Positions 49,201 to 61,212 of a DNA stretch of 64,000 nt are shown here, in pieces. A program made the position numbers and the translations under genes. Below the pieces are notes generated by a model. It saw nothing but the letters and a program-made list of their open reading frames with translations. It did no database searches and was not told the origin of the DNA. Position 1 is the stretch's first letter; each line of letters opens with the position of its first letter. Origin of the DNA: Acanthornis magna (taxonomy: Eukaryota; Chordata; Aves; Passeriformes; Acanthizidae); assembly GCA_036785705.1 (NCBI GenBank), contig JAWUZG010000970.1, forward strand, positions 2,824,501 to 2,888,500, in the 5' to 3' direction.

Positions 49201-50110
49201 TATCCAATTTGCCAGAGGGAGACTGAAATTGCTTCAGTATTTCATCAGTTATAGCTGAGAATGTTTTGGCAGGCATTTGGGAAGGGTGTTCTTGCCACAG
49301 GTTTTTGGTTCAGAAGTTCCCATTACAACAATTTAATCTAAGTTCCTGCAGTCTCACAGCCTAAAATACCATATGTGACGTGTGTTGCTTTTGTCGCAAG
49401 CTAAGTGCACCAATGCCCGGCCTTGACCAACCTCACCTGGGGCCAAAGATCCCCTTTCAGCATTTCTCAGCTTGGGGCTATAGTCCCTGCCCCACTGAGA
49501 CTGCAGAAGTGCTGGTCTCAGCTGTGCCCTATCAGAAACCTTTTCTAAATAATTTTCAGTAGTATGCTTATAAATCACAATATAGATTGAATTTTCCTTT
49601 CAGTTATTGCAGCATAAATCAGTAGTGATATAAAGAAAATTATGTGGTTTTCACTTCTATAAAATCACTATGTGTTCTACATGAAGTCCCAAATGTCCAA
49701 TTTTTTATTACTTGTGTAACTTCCTTGTCTAGTTACCACAGAACTTATTCCTCCCTTGGTATGAATAGCTGAATGAGAGGATATGCAACATATTTTATTA
49801 AGTAACCTTTAAAGGCTTTGAGTTATTTCAGTCTGCATTGTGCAGAGAAATAGAAACAGAGGAAAAATGAAAACTCGCCATAAACCTCAAAAGTTGAGTT
49901 GAATTTTGAATCTTGCCTACAGGAGGTAAGAGCTCTTTGAGGATCTCTGGCCAAGTAGTGAAACGGTGGGAGGAAGTGAGCAGACCACACAGGGTGAGGG
50001 AAGATGGAAGAGAGCTTGACAAGATGACCAGCACAAACCTACAGACACAAGCCCAAGCCAGTCTCCCATCAGCCACATTTCTATTCCAGTAACTCACTTT
50101 CACAATTCAA

Positions 50111-50158
50111 CTTTAGAGGTCCTTTCCAACCCAAACTGTTCCATGATTCTGTGATCAT
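50111..50158 (+). mobile_element. CR1 LINE, minimal 3' end
   Basis: CTTTAGAGGTCCTTTCCAAC, then CCAAACTGTTCCATGATTCT and GTGATCATG. This is just the last 45-50 bp of a plus-strand CR1. Confidence 0.8.
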
Positions 50159-50238
50159 GACAAAAAAGAGCAACTGCCTTTACCAAAGTAAACATCATTG
50201 TATCTGTCTAACAGTGCATTTTAGCATTTTATTTCATA

Positions 50239-50436
50239 GGGAGGGTTAGAGTAGATATTGGGAAAAAATTTCTTCATGGAATGACCAGGGGAGTGGTAGA
50301 GTCACCATCCCTGGAACTGCTCAAAAACCATGTGGATGCGACACCTAAGGAAATGGTTTAGAGGTGAACATGGTGGTGGTGCTACCTTGAAGGTATATGG
50401 TAAAGTCTTTTTCAAACAATTCTGTGATTCTGTGGT
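50239..50436 (+). mobile_element. CR1 LINE, 3' end fragment
   Basis: Plus-strand CR1: GATATTGGGAAAAAATTTCT, GGGGAGTGGTAGAGTCACCA, TCCCTGGAACTGCTCAAAAA, ATGTGGATGCGACACCTAAG and a tail ending ACAATTCTGTGATTCTGTGG. Relative to the usual element the GGTCAGGCATTGGAACAGGC stretch is missing near 50288, so it has a small internal deletion. Confidence 0.9.
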
Positions 50437-52499
50437 ACTTTGATACTAACCACCTGCTACTTCTAAATTTTAAAGGCCTATTTATACTGAATACAGGTAA
50501 GTTGCTTTGTGTGCATAGAGAAGATAATTATACCATTTGTAAATACTGAAGTCCACTAAAGATAATTGACAGATTTCTTACTGATCAAATGGATAATATT
50601 TAACACTATTTCATAGCAACGGTTCCAAAGCTTACCATTATATAGGTACTTGCATTCTACATCAACAAGAATATTTTCTGTATGCAATTCTTATTTGCAT
50701 TGTTGGAGATAAATATGTAATAATCCTAAAACTCTAAGTTGCCTCATTTGAAATATGAAAGTATGTACCTATTCCTTCTAATAGAGAAGAATAAATAAGT
50801 TCTTTCTACACCTTTGAAAATGTCTCTTCAGCTGTTTCCTCTTCCACTGTACTTGCTGTAATGAATGAGCCATTAAAATCAATGGGCCATTAGAACAACT
50901 CTACAGACAAATGAATTGGTCTGTTTCAAATAAGTACATCAGAGAATTTTCTTCTTTTTTTTTTTGAGATGATAGCCATTCTTTATAAAAGGTCAGAAAA
51001 TTCTTAATTTATTGACAGAATTTTTCTGTGGGAAAGGCAACTAGGTTATTTGCTCTTTTCCAGCTCTCTTGCCTTCTGATCGACTTCACACTTTCTCTCT
51101 ATTGAAATGCCAAATACTAGCAAGCAGTCACTGCTTCTAATCCCTGCTCTCAGGATAGTTTGCAATTCATGGGGTACTTGTCTTCAAAAAAAGGCCAGGT
51201 TACACTTTGCTATTTCAGTTCTGATGGAGATTAATTCTGTCATCATTCCAGGTCAAATAATATATGGATTCTCAAGTGGCCTTGATTAGATTCAATGGTT
51301 TTTATTCAGGATTGCATGTATGAGACAGATTTGTATGACTCCTTCAGATACAACAGAAACATCGTCATGAGCCACCTGCAGCCACCTGTCTCCTGAAGAA
51401 GAAGCTGAGGTGTAGATCAGTAATGCATGCTGTGGGGTACCTCATTAGAGACTGGGTCTTGGTAGAGAAACCAATGGCAAAGTCTTCTCCAGCAAGAAGA
51501 GGTGAGATGGAAAAGCCATAGATGGGTCTCTCCTCTCATATTTTACAGCAACAAATAGATGACTGGAAAATCATAGGCACAAGTACTCATTGCCCCGTCA
51601 ATCTGATGCCCCATCAACATGCACCAGGGGCTGTATGCTCTGTTAAGAATAGCAGCTCCAAGGACTTAGACTGAACACTGGATGAGTTGTCTAATGAGCT
51701 ACCATTACTGCAGTAGAGCAAATGCAGGACTTCTACCAGAGTGCCACCTTTTCACAACCAGATTTTGCTGAACTTAGCTCAAGTATTACTTTTAGGAAGA
51801 AGTCTGCTGCCTCTTTTCACACCACACAGTAAAATCTAAGCATACATTTTTTATGAACGACACAGCATAAATATGTGAAATTAGACACTTAGGAAGAAAA
51901 AGATATTTCCATACTACATACCAGAAGAATTGTGCAAAGAGGATAAATGAAATTATGTGCATTTCCACTGCATCTAGAAAACAATATAAAAAATGAAAAT
52001 ATGGCAATAAAATGACATGAAGTTTATAATTTTTCAGTCTGAAACATAATATACAATGTTTGTGAGGAAAAAGAAGTTTAACAATTTAAATGGATTTTTC
52101 TTTCACCAATTGATTTATAAACAATGCTCAATAAGATTAGTTAAGAATTAACTGATTCTACTCAAATTATAACTTTAATACATAAATGACATATTTTCCT
52201 GTATTATTTGCCATATTCATTTGTTCCAACATGGATTTTTCTGTGAATCCTACCACCTTATCTTCTAGCTCCACCTTTTTTTCCTATCCTTTTCCTTCCT
52301 TAATTTTATTTTTCTTTTTTTCTTTTATCATTTTATTATTTATAAAGTTATAAAGCTATCTTTTTTGCTGCAGGTTTTAATTTCTTGACAAGCATAAGTT
52401 TTTTAAAATAATGAGAACATCTGTAAGTCAGACTAAACACAGCAAAAACTAGACACTATCTGTATTTGCTTTTCATTTTTCATTTTCATTTTCCCTATG

Positions 52500-52575
52500 T
52501 TTCATATATATTTAAAGTATATATTAATAATATATATATTTATGTAGAATATATACACATATATTTTTAATATAT
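52500..52575. repeat. TA-rich low-complexity patch
   Basis: Nearly all A and T, with several TATATA runs. No ordered repeat unit. Confidence 0.8.
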
Positions 52576-53059
52576 TATAAATATTCCTTTTCAACCCAGA
52601 TCATTCTTATGGCAAAACATTACAAATGTGGTCAGAATTGAATTGATGATTCAGCTAATTAGGGAACAAATACCAGTTGAAAATACTTTTTTCTGTTTAT
52701 GATTTATTTCTAATAATGTCAAAAATTGAAGGAAAGGCTCATCCCCTTTTACCAGCTAGATTGGTGGGCTGACAGCTCAGCTCTGAGCTTTCCAGGCCCA
52801 AAGACTCAAGGGAATCAGAACAATTACTGTCAAAACTGGGATTTGGATGTTAGCTCCCGAAAAGCAGTTTTCGTACTTAAAACCTTTCATGAATCACATA
52901 TTGATGCATAAGTTCTGGGATTTCCTATTTTTATTTTTGAAGAAGAAGACTATGACTTGTTCAACTTCTAATTCTCAAAAGTACAGGATTGTTGTGTCTG
53001 TCAGGATTTGTTAGACCCATACCGAAGACTCGTAGAATCAGTATTATTTTGAAATTTGG

Positions 53060-53085
<26 letters not shown>
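53060..53085. repeat. Poly(A) run, 26 nt
   Basis: An uninterrupted A26. No poly(A) signal or transposon body precedes it, so it is treated as a mononucleotide microsatellite. Confidence 0.92.
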
Positions 53086-53090
<5 letters not shown>

Positions 53091-54029
53091 TGATTTTTAA
53101 AAACTGAGATATCAAGGAACTTTCCCTCTGTGGAAAGTATTTTGACAATATATTTCTCAGTTATCTTTCTCAGTAATAGATGAGTGATTATTTTCTTTCA
53201 ATTTTGTCATCATCCCTCTAGAAATTAATTTCTGATGTTGTCATGTATGCTTTTGCCTCTGTGATCAGCTTCTCCGCAGTTCTAATTGATTCTTTGATCT
53301 TAAAAGGCACATTGGTTCAATAATTGATTGGTTCTTTATATGCACTCTCTAAATATCTGCATGGCTTCGGATGAATTTTGATAAGCATTTAAAAGAGCAA
53401 AGTTGAGATGCTTACTTGAAAATAATATTCTGAAGTTAAAACTCCCATACCAAAATATACACAAAATTGAGTTTTTAATGTATTCAAAGTGGTTTTGAAG
53501 TTTCATATAACAAATCTGAGAGAAATGGTAGCAAGCATAGATATCTAGCACCAAATAATTTTAGTACTTCAAATTTCAGTTATGGCAAACAAGGGCTGTA
53601 CACTTGCCAGCTGATTATAGGATGTGTGTTTTGACAGAACTGATAGCTCTTTTTTGATAACAAGGTAAAGAAAAAGAGATGGAAGATATTTTTGCTTTTA
53701 TGAGTATTGGGAAATATATTTAAACTCAATGTAAGTAGGAAGTAGGAATTCAGACTTTTAATTTTAGGGTTTTTGTTTTATCTTAAGTGTTTTATTACCA
53801 CACAGAAGAAAACATCATACTAATTTCATGTTGGGCTCAAGAAGATGATGGTTAATTGGGTAAAAGAACATTAAATCAGCAGGAAGGAGAAGATAAATTA
53901 GGAAATTAACCAGAATTATTCAAGACAGATTATTCTAAAGTGCTTGGAAACGAGCCATGTGAGTCAGGCATGCCTGAGTTCTACGTTCTACTCTTGCACT
54001 CTTGCTTCTTTGATGGCAAGCAACTGCAC

Positions 54030-54080
54030 ATATGTGTGTGTGTGTATATATATATGTATGTATGTATATGTATATATACA
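54030..54080. repeat. Mixed (TG)n(TA)n(TATG)n microsatellite
   Basis: TGTGTG units, then TATATA, then TATG tetramers and TATATATA, ending at ACAG. Confidence 0.88.
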
Positions 54081-54124
54081 GACTATAAATATTTATATAT
54101 TTATAAATTTACATTGAATAACAG

Positions 54125-55165
54125 GATCATAGATTATCTCAAGTTGGAAGGGACCATAAGGATCATCCAGTCCTACTCCCTGCTCCTTGCGGGACAAACT
54201 ACAAACAAATTAAGAAAGTCATCCACATGCTACTTGAACTTTGACAGGCTTGGTGCCATGACCACTTCTCTGGGGAGTCTGTTCCAGGGGCAGACCACTC
54301 TCTTACTGAAGAACCTTTTCCTAATATCCAATCTGAGCTTACCCTGATGCAGCTTCATTCCATTTCCTTCTGTCCTATCACTGGTCACCAGAGAGAGGAG
54401 ATCAGAAGCTTCCGCTCCACAGACCCAGACCAAGGAAGTTGTAGACTGTGATGAGGTCACCCCTTAGCCTTCTCTTCCCTAAGCTGAGCAAACCAAGGCG
54501 CCTCAGACACTCCTTTTAAGTCTTGACCTCAAAAAGTTTCATCGTCTTGGTTGCCCTTCTCTGGCCACACTCTAATAGTTTGATGTCCTTCTTCCACTGG
54601 GTCACTCAAAACAGCACATGGTACTAGTGGCTGAAACTGCACCAGTGTGGAGTGGGAGAATCCTCAGGCTGTGTTTGATGCACCCAAGACGTGGTTGGCC
54701 CACCTACACACCAAGGAACACTGCTGACTAGCATTCAACTTGCCATCAACCACTGCTCTCCAGTCTCTTGTCTCCCCATTTTCATGACGAACGAAGGTTA
54801 TGCCATCTTCAGTGGAGAATTTGGCACTTGCTTTTGCTAGATTTTGTATGACTGGTGATTGCCCAGCTCTCTAGCCTATTCAGATCTCTCTGTAAGGCCT
54901 GTCTAACCTCAAGGAGTCTACAGCTCCTCCTGATTTAGTACCCTTGGCAAACTTACTAAAAAAGCATTTCACTCCTACATAAAGAAAATTTAAAAAATTT
55001 TAAATCACTAAAATTGTACCCTGGAGAAGCCCACTAGTGACTGGCTGCCAACCTGATGTAGTCCCATTTGCTATAACTCTTTTAGCCCAACTGATCAGCC
55101 AATTGCTCATCCAGTATATTATGGACTTGTCTAGCTGTATGCTGAACATTTTGTCTAAAAGAATA
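54125..55165 (-). mobile_element. CR1 LINE, about 1 kb 3' portion
   Basis: A minus-strand CR1 starting at its terminus (GATCATAGATTATCTCAAGT on the plus strand). The ORF2 C-terminal frame at 54230-54460 reads LSLVTSDRTEGNGMKLHQGK, LDIRKRFFSKRVVCPWNRLP and REVVMAPSL. The element then runs through the carboxyl half of ORF2 into RT: GCCCACTAGTGACTGG near 55030 matches the CR1 segment coding PVTSGV-QG (motif B) in the copy at 57.6 kb. Stops and frameshifts throughout. It ends near 55165, beside a TATCTA/TATCTG microsatellite. Confidence 0.9.
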
Positions 55166-55202
55166 TAAAGAGCTACTGGGATTTTCCAGCATATAAAGAG
55201 AT

Positions 55203-55267
55203 ATATCTATCTATATCTATATCTATATCTGTATCTGTATCTGTATCTGTATCTATATCTATCTATA
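55203..55267. repeat. (TATCTA)n/(TATCTG)n hexamer microsatellite
   Basis: TATCTA units, then about four TATCTG units, then TATCTA again. The variant block is internal and homogeneous. Confidence 0.93.
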
Positions 55268-56722
55268 CGTATACACACACATGCACAAAGACTTAGTGGG
55301 AATTTCCTCTTATGAATGATAAATAAATTTTCCAGCTTATTTTATAAATTAATGATTTTTTTTTTTTTACTACTTATGCTTACTTTCAATTATAAGTACA
55401 GATCATAAGTTTTCACAGGACCAGTCCACTCATATTTTCCAAGGTAAACTAAACCAAATTTTGATTGACCAGAGGAGGAGAAATCCATTTTGGGATGACT
55501 TCGGGGCTTTGCTCAGCACTGAGATTGAAACAAAAACTTTTAAATTATCTTTTATATGTATTATTTGTAGTCCATCTGTTAAGACTTCTTTAATTTAAAA
55601 ACTGTGGTTTCCATTTGGATCTCTCTGTAACTGTTCTGGGCAAATTAAAGTAGGCAGCAGTTTAGCCTGATAAGTGTCCTAGAAGTGACAAAATGGCCTT
55701 GGTCCCATTGACTCTTCTGTCCAGCAGAGCCTTATAAAGCCAGATTTGTTGCTGAGGGAGGTGTTGGACAGTCACAGTGAGCAGTAGGTAATTCAGGGCA
55801 ACAGCCAGCAGCACTAATTGTGTTTCCCAGCTCAAAGTGCCCCAGGAGCAGCTGAACTGTAGCTCTCCATCCCTTCTGCTGGTCCCTGGAGCAATGCGCT
55901 TAAAATGTGCCATAGCTGCTGAAAATTTATGCCAGGTCTAATTCTCTCTTCTCTGACAGGATAATGTAGCAAGAGATTCAGAAATGGATCCCCTAAACAT
56001 AGTGTCCTAATTAAATTTGAATAAAATATTTTGACTTGTCTGAACAATGCTTTTGGATAGAAGGGAAGCATTGCAAAACTTTAATCTACCAGAAAGAAAA
56101 AAATTCTCTGATGCAATTGTTTCTTAAAAGTTAAGTGAATCATTTCTACATTGTGTACTTCAAAACAAATAACTTCAGTATCAGTCCTTGCCTCAGCATC
56201 TTGTGATTGATACAGGAATTTGCACAGTGAAGCAATACATTGATTTTTTTATGTCTTCCAGCATTAGGCTCATAGCATTGATCCAGTCCTCCATAGTTAA
56301 TGGGATAACTACTTACAAATTAACTGCAGTGACATTTGTCTTGGATTCATCTGAATGTACTTTGAGTTGTAAGAACATGTATGTCATTATCATATTAACT
56401 TATCCTTCAGCTAATTCTTTTATTAACTTTAGCATTATCCTAGTTCGAAGACCAAAGCAATCTATAGTATATTGTATGTCTGTTTATCATTATGTTAGTT
56501 CAGGAACCAGATAAATGACTTCAGGACTTCGGCAGTTTATATGCTATTTAAATTTAAGTTTAGTTGCAGTATTGACTTAAGAATTATTTATTTCTCAGAA
56601 AGTTAGTACCTACTGTACACCTACAAATAATCTGGATGTCTAGAACAGGTTACAAATGGGTTAGACTCAGAATGCTTGCAGTGTCCGCATAATGGATATG
56701 CCATGTATGTTTTGTGTAACGA
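55268..56722. other. Unannotated DNA
   Basis: No gene or transposon firmly recognised. The part from 55690 to 55915 is more GC-balanced and has an 83-codon minus-strand frame, but nothing in it is familiar; it may be a very old repeat. Confidence 0.5.
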
Positions 56723-56801
56723 ATCATAGAATCATTTAGGTTGGACAAGACCTCCAAGACCATACAATCCAATTTCTAACCAAACACTGCCAATTACACC
56801 A

Positions 56802-57086
56802 CTAAAGCATGTTCCTAAGTGACTTTTCTACATGTCTTCTAAATATCTCCAGGTACTTCAACCACTTACCTGGGCAGCCTGCTTCAGTGATGGATAACCC
56901 CCTTGGTGAAGTCTTCATAATATTTAATCTAATCCTCTCCTGAGACAACTGAAGGCTGGCTTCTTTTGTCCTAATGCTCACTATTTTGGAGAAAAGATCA
57001 AAAGTCGCCTCTCCGTAATGCCCTTTCAGGCAGTTGTAGAGAGCAATAAGATCTCCCCTGACCCTCTTTTTATCCAGACTAAACAA
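56802..57086 (-). pseudogene. CR1 ORF2 remnant: C-terminal region
   Basis: A 94-codon frame: KKRVRGDLIALYNCLKG (residues 6-22), FDLFSKIVSIRTKEASLQLS and RIRLNIMKTSPRGLSI. This is the conserved stretch just before the CR1 ORF2 stop. The expected RFFTxRVxxHWNxLP has decayed through a frameshift near residue 60. Confidence 0.88.
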
Positions 57087-57516
57087 TCCCAGCTGCTTCA
57101 GCTGCTCCTCAGTCCTAATTTGTGCTCCAGACCTTCACCAGCTCCATTGCTCTTCTTCAGACATGCTGCAGTATCTCAATGTCTTCCCTGTAGTGAGTGG
57201 CCCAAAACTGAACAGTCTTTGCAGTACAGTCTCACCAATGCCAAGTACAGAAGGATATCACTGCCCTGGTCCTGCTGGCCACACTGTAGGATACAAGACA
57301 GGATGTCTTTGACCTTCTTGGCCACATACTGGCTCATGTTCTGCTACTGTTGACCAGCACCTCCATGTCCTTTTCCACTGGGCAGCTTTCCAGCCACTCT
57401 TCCCCAAGCCTGTAGCATTGCACGTGGTTGGTGTGATCCACATGCAGGACCCAGCACTCCATCTTGTTGAACACCACACAGTTGGCCCATTGATCCAGCT
57501 CCCTCTGTGGAGCCTT

Positions 57517-57870
57517 TCAGCAGATCACTTGCATCCAGCGTAGTGTCATCTGCAACTTAGTGTCATCTGACTGAGGGAGCACTCGAAGGATCCCCTCATC
57601 CAGACCATTCATAAAGATATTAAACAGGACTGGTCCCAATGCTGTGCCCTGGAGAACACCACTTGTGACTGGCCACCAGCTGGATTTATTAACTCCATTC
57701 ACCACCATTCTCTGGGCCCAGTCATCCAGCCAGTATGCTACCCAGTGAACAATGCAGAGATCCAGGCCATGAGCAGCCAGTTTCTTCTGGAGAATGTTGT
57801 GGGAAATGGCGTTAAAGTCTTTACAAAAGTCTAGGTAGACAACATCCACAGCCTTTCCCTCATCCACCAA
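57517..57870 (-). pseudogene. CR1 ORF2 remnant: RT catalytic core
   Basis: A 117-codon frame covering the palm of the reverse transcriptase. Motif A is VVYLDF at residues 10-15 with the catalytic Asp at 14. Motif B is [16 protein letters not shown] at about 69-84, where the usual GVPQGS has Leu for Pro. Motif C is SDDTKL at 101-106, with Ser for the usual Ala but both aspartates kept. The frame ends about 10 residues later through a short duplication (TAGTGTCATCTG occurs twice at 57540-57570). Upstream and downstream pieces lie in other frames, so no full RT is made. Confidence 0.93.
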
Positions 57871-58469
57871 TCAGGTCACCCTGTCATAAGAAGGAGATCA
57901 AGTTGGTCATTCAGGATCCACCTCTCAAAAACCCATGCTGACTGGGCCTGATCACCTGGCTGCAACACTTGTATGTGTTGCAATGATAGCACCGAAGATG
58001 GTCTATTCCGTGGCCTTACCCAGAAAAGAGTCTGGACTGACAAGTCTGTAGTTCCAGAGATCTTCCTTCTTGTAGACGGACACCATGTTTGCTGACCACC
58101 AGCCACCTGGGACTTCCTCAGTCAACCAGGTAAATCAGTGAAAGTGACTTTGTGGGCTCTTCTGACAGTTCCATCAGTACCCTTGGATAGATCCCATCAA
58201 GCCCCAGAGATCTGTGTGTGACTAAGAGGTGTAGCAGCTTGCTGACCACTTCATCTTGGATTATGGGGGCTTCAATCTGCTCCTTGTGCCTGTCTTCTGG
58301 CTCAGAGGACTGGGTACCCTGAGGAAACCTGGTCTTAATAAGACTGAAGTAAACAAGGCTTTAAGTAACTCAGCCTTTTCCTCATCCTTTGTTCCCTGCT
58401 GTATTAAATAAAGGGTAGAGATTTTCCATAACCATCCTTTTGTAGCAAATATCTTTAAAGAAATTGGTT

Positions 58470-58658
58470 TTATTGGGTTTTGGAGGTTTTTTGGTTTTGT
58501 TTTGTATTTTTTTCAATACTAACCAGATTAAGTTCTTGTTGGTCTTTGGCTGTTCTGATTTTCTCCCTGCAGAATCTCATGACATCTTTGTAGTCTTCCT
58601 GAGTGGCTTCCCCCTTCTTCCAGTGGTCATAAACTCTCCTTTTTTTCCTGAGTTTCAA
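58470..58658 (-). pseudogene. CR1 ORF2 remnant: linker
   Basis: A 62-codon frame with KLRKKRRVYDHWKKGEATQE (residues 2-21) and YKDVMRFCREKIRTAKDQQE (23-42), the strongly conserved CR1 linker before RT. It then runs into Lys/Gln/Thr codons made by the G/T-rich expansion at 58465-58510. Confidence 0.9.
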
Positions 58659-59000
58659 GCAAAGCTCTCAACTGGGCTTCTTCCCCATTATCTCGTCTTT
58701 CAACACAAGGGATTGTCTGTTTCTGTGCCTTTAAGAATTCCTTCTAGAAGAATTTCCAGTCTTTCTGGACTCCTTTTCCCCTTCAAGACTGGCTCCCAAG
58801 AGACTGTCTCAGTCAAGGTCCTAAACGGGCCAATGTCTGCCTTCCAGAAGTCCACATTAGCAGTTCTCCTTATTCCCCTCTGTACTTCTCTAGGAATTGA
58901 AATCTATCGTTTCATGATCTCTATGCTCAAGGTGGCCTCCAGCCACCCACAAGTCCTTGTTTGTTTGCAAATAGCAGGTCCATATTAGGAAAATGCTTTC

Positions 59001-60829
59001 TGTATAGATGTTGTGTTCGCTCTGCAGAGGTTGAGAGGACTTGTCTGGAGTTTCAACATACCAGATTGTCAGATCCCAAGCAGATTTTGAACGCCTTTGG
59101 CAAATACTCAAATTTCTCTCTTTCCAACATGAAGAAGAAATGGCCAGCAGGGATAAAAAACAAACAAAACCAAATCTCATGATCACATGGGTTGTGATCC
59201 CATTCTATTTAAGACTTCGCAACTGAAAAACTAGGGAGAAAAATTTCACCCCTTATTTCCTGCACTGTATTTTAGGTTTGGTTAGCTTCTTTCATTTTTA
59301 TGTGTTGCACTTCAGTGGGATTTTGTCCACACATTTTACTTTTAAAAAAATCAAAGCATGTTTTAAATTTGAAGTTACTGAAAATTAAGGCACTTTGACA
59401 GTTTGAAGATTTAGCTTATCTGTAGGCAAAAAAATAAAGCTGCTTTTCACTTTCTCTTGTTTAACACCATAGTTTGCTTAAAAACCTACTGCCACTGAGA
59501 ATTATTCTCAAGCAGTCTTTGTTCTGTTAAAGCTTAGCATCAGAAAGTTGGTACAAAGGACATTCTTCTACCCTGGCATATTCAGTTCTTCGAAAAAAGA
59601 TTGTACCTGTATCAGCCCCCCCCATAAACTCAAAGCACATTAGAGATAAAGGCCTTTTATGATCATTGATAGAGTATCTCCCTGAGAACAGGTTATTGGA
59701 TTGTTTATAATTGCATATTCTAGTGTGCATTGATATAATATATTTTGATAAGGCACTTAATGTCTGAAGGTTCTTTTTTTTTAGATGCAGTAAATCTTAC
59801 TTTCCAAAGAGGACTTAGGCTAGATGGTTTAAAGCAAGAAGTCATTAAGAGTGACAAAGTGTGCTCTATCTGCGAGAAAGTAAGAACTGTCCTGTGTGAA
59901 TTGAAAACTAAGTCAGTTAAGAGCATTTCTCTTCTCAGTATATCACTGATTTCATATAAGCCAATAATTCCGTCTACCACAAACACAAATAGAATGAGAT
60001 GTGGCAATCTGAGCAAAATTAGATTATATCTGATATTATATCTTCAGTAATATCAGATATAAGCTTAATTGCTGTCAGGTTGCTGCATAGATAGCAACTG
60101 AGAGGCAGAATGCCTCTGATTAGAAAAGTCACAGAATGGGTATTTGACTGTTTTTATTACCATAAACTGAATTCTTTTTCTGTAAATACTCATGGTTTTC
60201 ACCCATTATAAATAAACCTATTTTTCAACATGATTTTACTGCTAGAGAGCAACTATAACAGTGTTGTCAACTCTTCTGACTTTAACATGAATTTTGTAGC
60301 ATTGGATATTTTTTTCTTAAAGCCTAAGCTTTTTAAGTATGAGATTGCTGAGCAACCTTAGCTTTCATTATGAAAGATGTGAACACTTAGATTTCATAGT
60401 TATAGAGAGAATGCTTGAAAATGAGAAGCCTAAGGCTTATAAACCACCCAGTGTAACAAAAAAAATCTAAAATATATTATTTTTTAAAATCTCATTTAAA
60501 TAAACCTCATTATTTCAGATTGGGGTAGAAGGGAAGTAAAAAGAGAGATATGGTTCTGAATGTAACAGGTTTATAGTACTGAAAATATAGGCACAATTTT
60601 AAAATACAGTTTCATATTCAGGTTTCTTCCCTGATGTTTCTCATACATTGCTTATATACTCACCATTTTTTAAGACCTTCAACAGTGAAAAAATCTGGGT
60701 AAAAGTATCATGGATTTTTGTACACAGAAAGCCTTTAGCTGCTGAAGAATCACTTTCTAAAATATTTCTAATGGCTTAAATAGAATTTAAGAGCTTTCTG
60801 CATAAAAAAGCCTTCTGCTTTCTGCATAA
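59001..60829. other. Unannotated AT-rich DNA with a hairpin
   Basis: No gene recognised. The first 150 bp could still be degraded endonuclease sequence of the preceding CR1. A 15-bp inverted repeat at 60024-60062 is listed separately. Two overlapping open frames at 59720-60050 on opposite strands resemble nothing known. Confidence 0.5.
60024..60062. repeat. Perfect 15-bp inverted repeat (hairpin)
   Basis: TTATATCTGATATTA (60024-60038) and TAATATCAGATATAA (60048-60062) are exact reverse complements, with a 9-nt spacer TATCTTCAG. Confidence 0.93.
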
Positions 60830-61212
60830 GAAAGCCCTGGTGAGGATTTAGCTGGAGTACTGTGTCCAATTCTGGGCTCCTCAGTACAAGAGAGACATGG
60901 AATTCCTGGACAGGTCCAGTAGAGGCCAAAGGTGATGAGGAAAGTGGAGCACCTCGCAAGAAAATGCTGAGGGAGCTGGGCCTGTTTAGCTGGAAGTTCC
61001 ACATGAACATAAGGAAGAACTTCTTTGCTGTCAGGGTGATTGAACACTGGAACACATTGCCCAAAGAGACTGTGGAATCTCCTTCTCTGGAAGTATCCAA
61101 TACTGTCTAGACGCAATTGTGAGTAACATGCTTTTGAGGACCTGCTTGAGTAGGGAGGTTGAACCAGCTGACCTCCAGCGGTCCCATCCAACCATTCAGT
61201 GAGTCTGTGAAA
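60830..61212 (+). mobile_element. CR1 LINE, 3' end fragment
   Basis: Plus-strand CR1 starting AAGCCCTGGTGAGGATTTAG and GTACTGTGTCCAATTCTGGG, the standard sequence upstream of the ORF2 end. A frame from about 60995 reads FHMNIRKNFFAVRVIEHWNT, LPKETVESPSLEV. A deletion near 60993 joins TGTTTAGCTGG directly to AAGTTCCACATG and removes roughly the RGDLI...ERTR part. The 3' end is CCATCCAACCATTCAGTGAG then TCTGTG. Confidence 0.93.

Larger units (their letters stand above)
39018..50110. other. Unannotated DNA, mostly unique
   Basis: Eleven kilobases without a recognised gene or transposon. Open frames up to 95 codons (42296-42583, 43897-44184, 45377-45643) were read and match no family I know. Simple repeats at 41056-41181 and 43202-43260 are listed separately. 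A purine-rich patch lies at about 41890-41970. Confidence 0.5.
50437..54124. other. Unannotated AT-rich DNA
   Basis: No gene or transposon recognised. It includes a TA-rich patch (52500-52575), an A26 run (53060-53085) and a mixed TG/TA/TATG microsatellite (54030-54080). Confidence 0.55.
56723..59000 (-). mobile_element. CR1 LINE, longest ORF2 copy in the window
   Basis: A minus-strand CR1 of about 2.3 kb. Its terminus is at 56723 (CGAATCATAGAATCATTTAG on the plus strand). Going 5' are the 3' UTR, the ORF2 C-terminus (frame 56802-57086), the RT connection, the RT catalytic core (frame 57517-57870), the RT N-terminus (about 57890-58260), the linker (58470-58658) and the end of the endonuclease (about 58860-59000, where LEHRDHE stands for the usual GHSDHE). 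The 5' limit is uncertain and may reach 59180. Several frameshifts; not mobile. A G/T-rich expansion at 58465-58510 interrupts the linker. Confidence 0.92.

Noticed and set aside
53060..53085. A26 as the tail of a processed pseudogene or SINE
   Set aside because: No AATAAA within the preceding 30 bases, no flanking duplication seen, and processed pseudogenes are rare in CR1-dominated genomes.
58464..58988. 174-codon plus-strand frame, the second longest in the window
   Set aside because: It is antisense to the CR1 linker and endonuclease end, which have clear homology on the minus strand.
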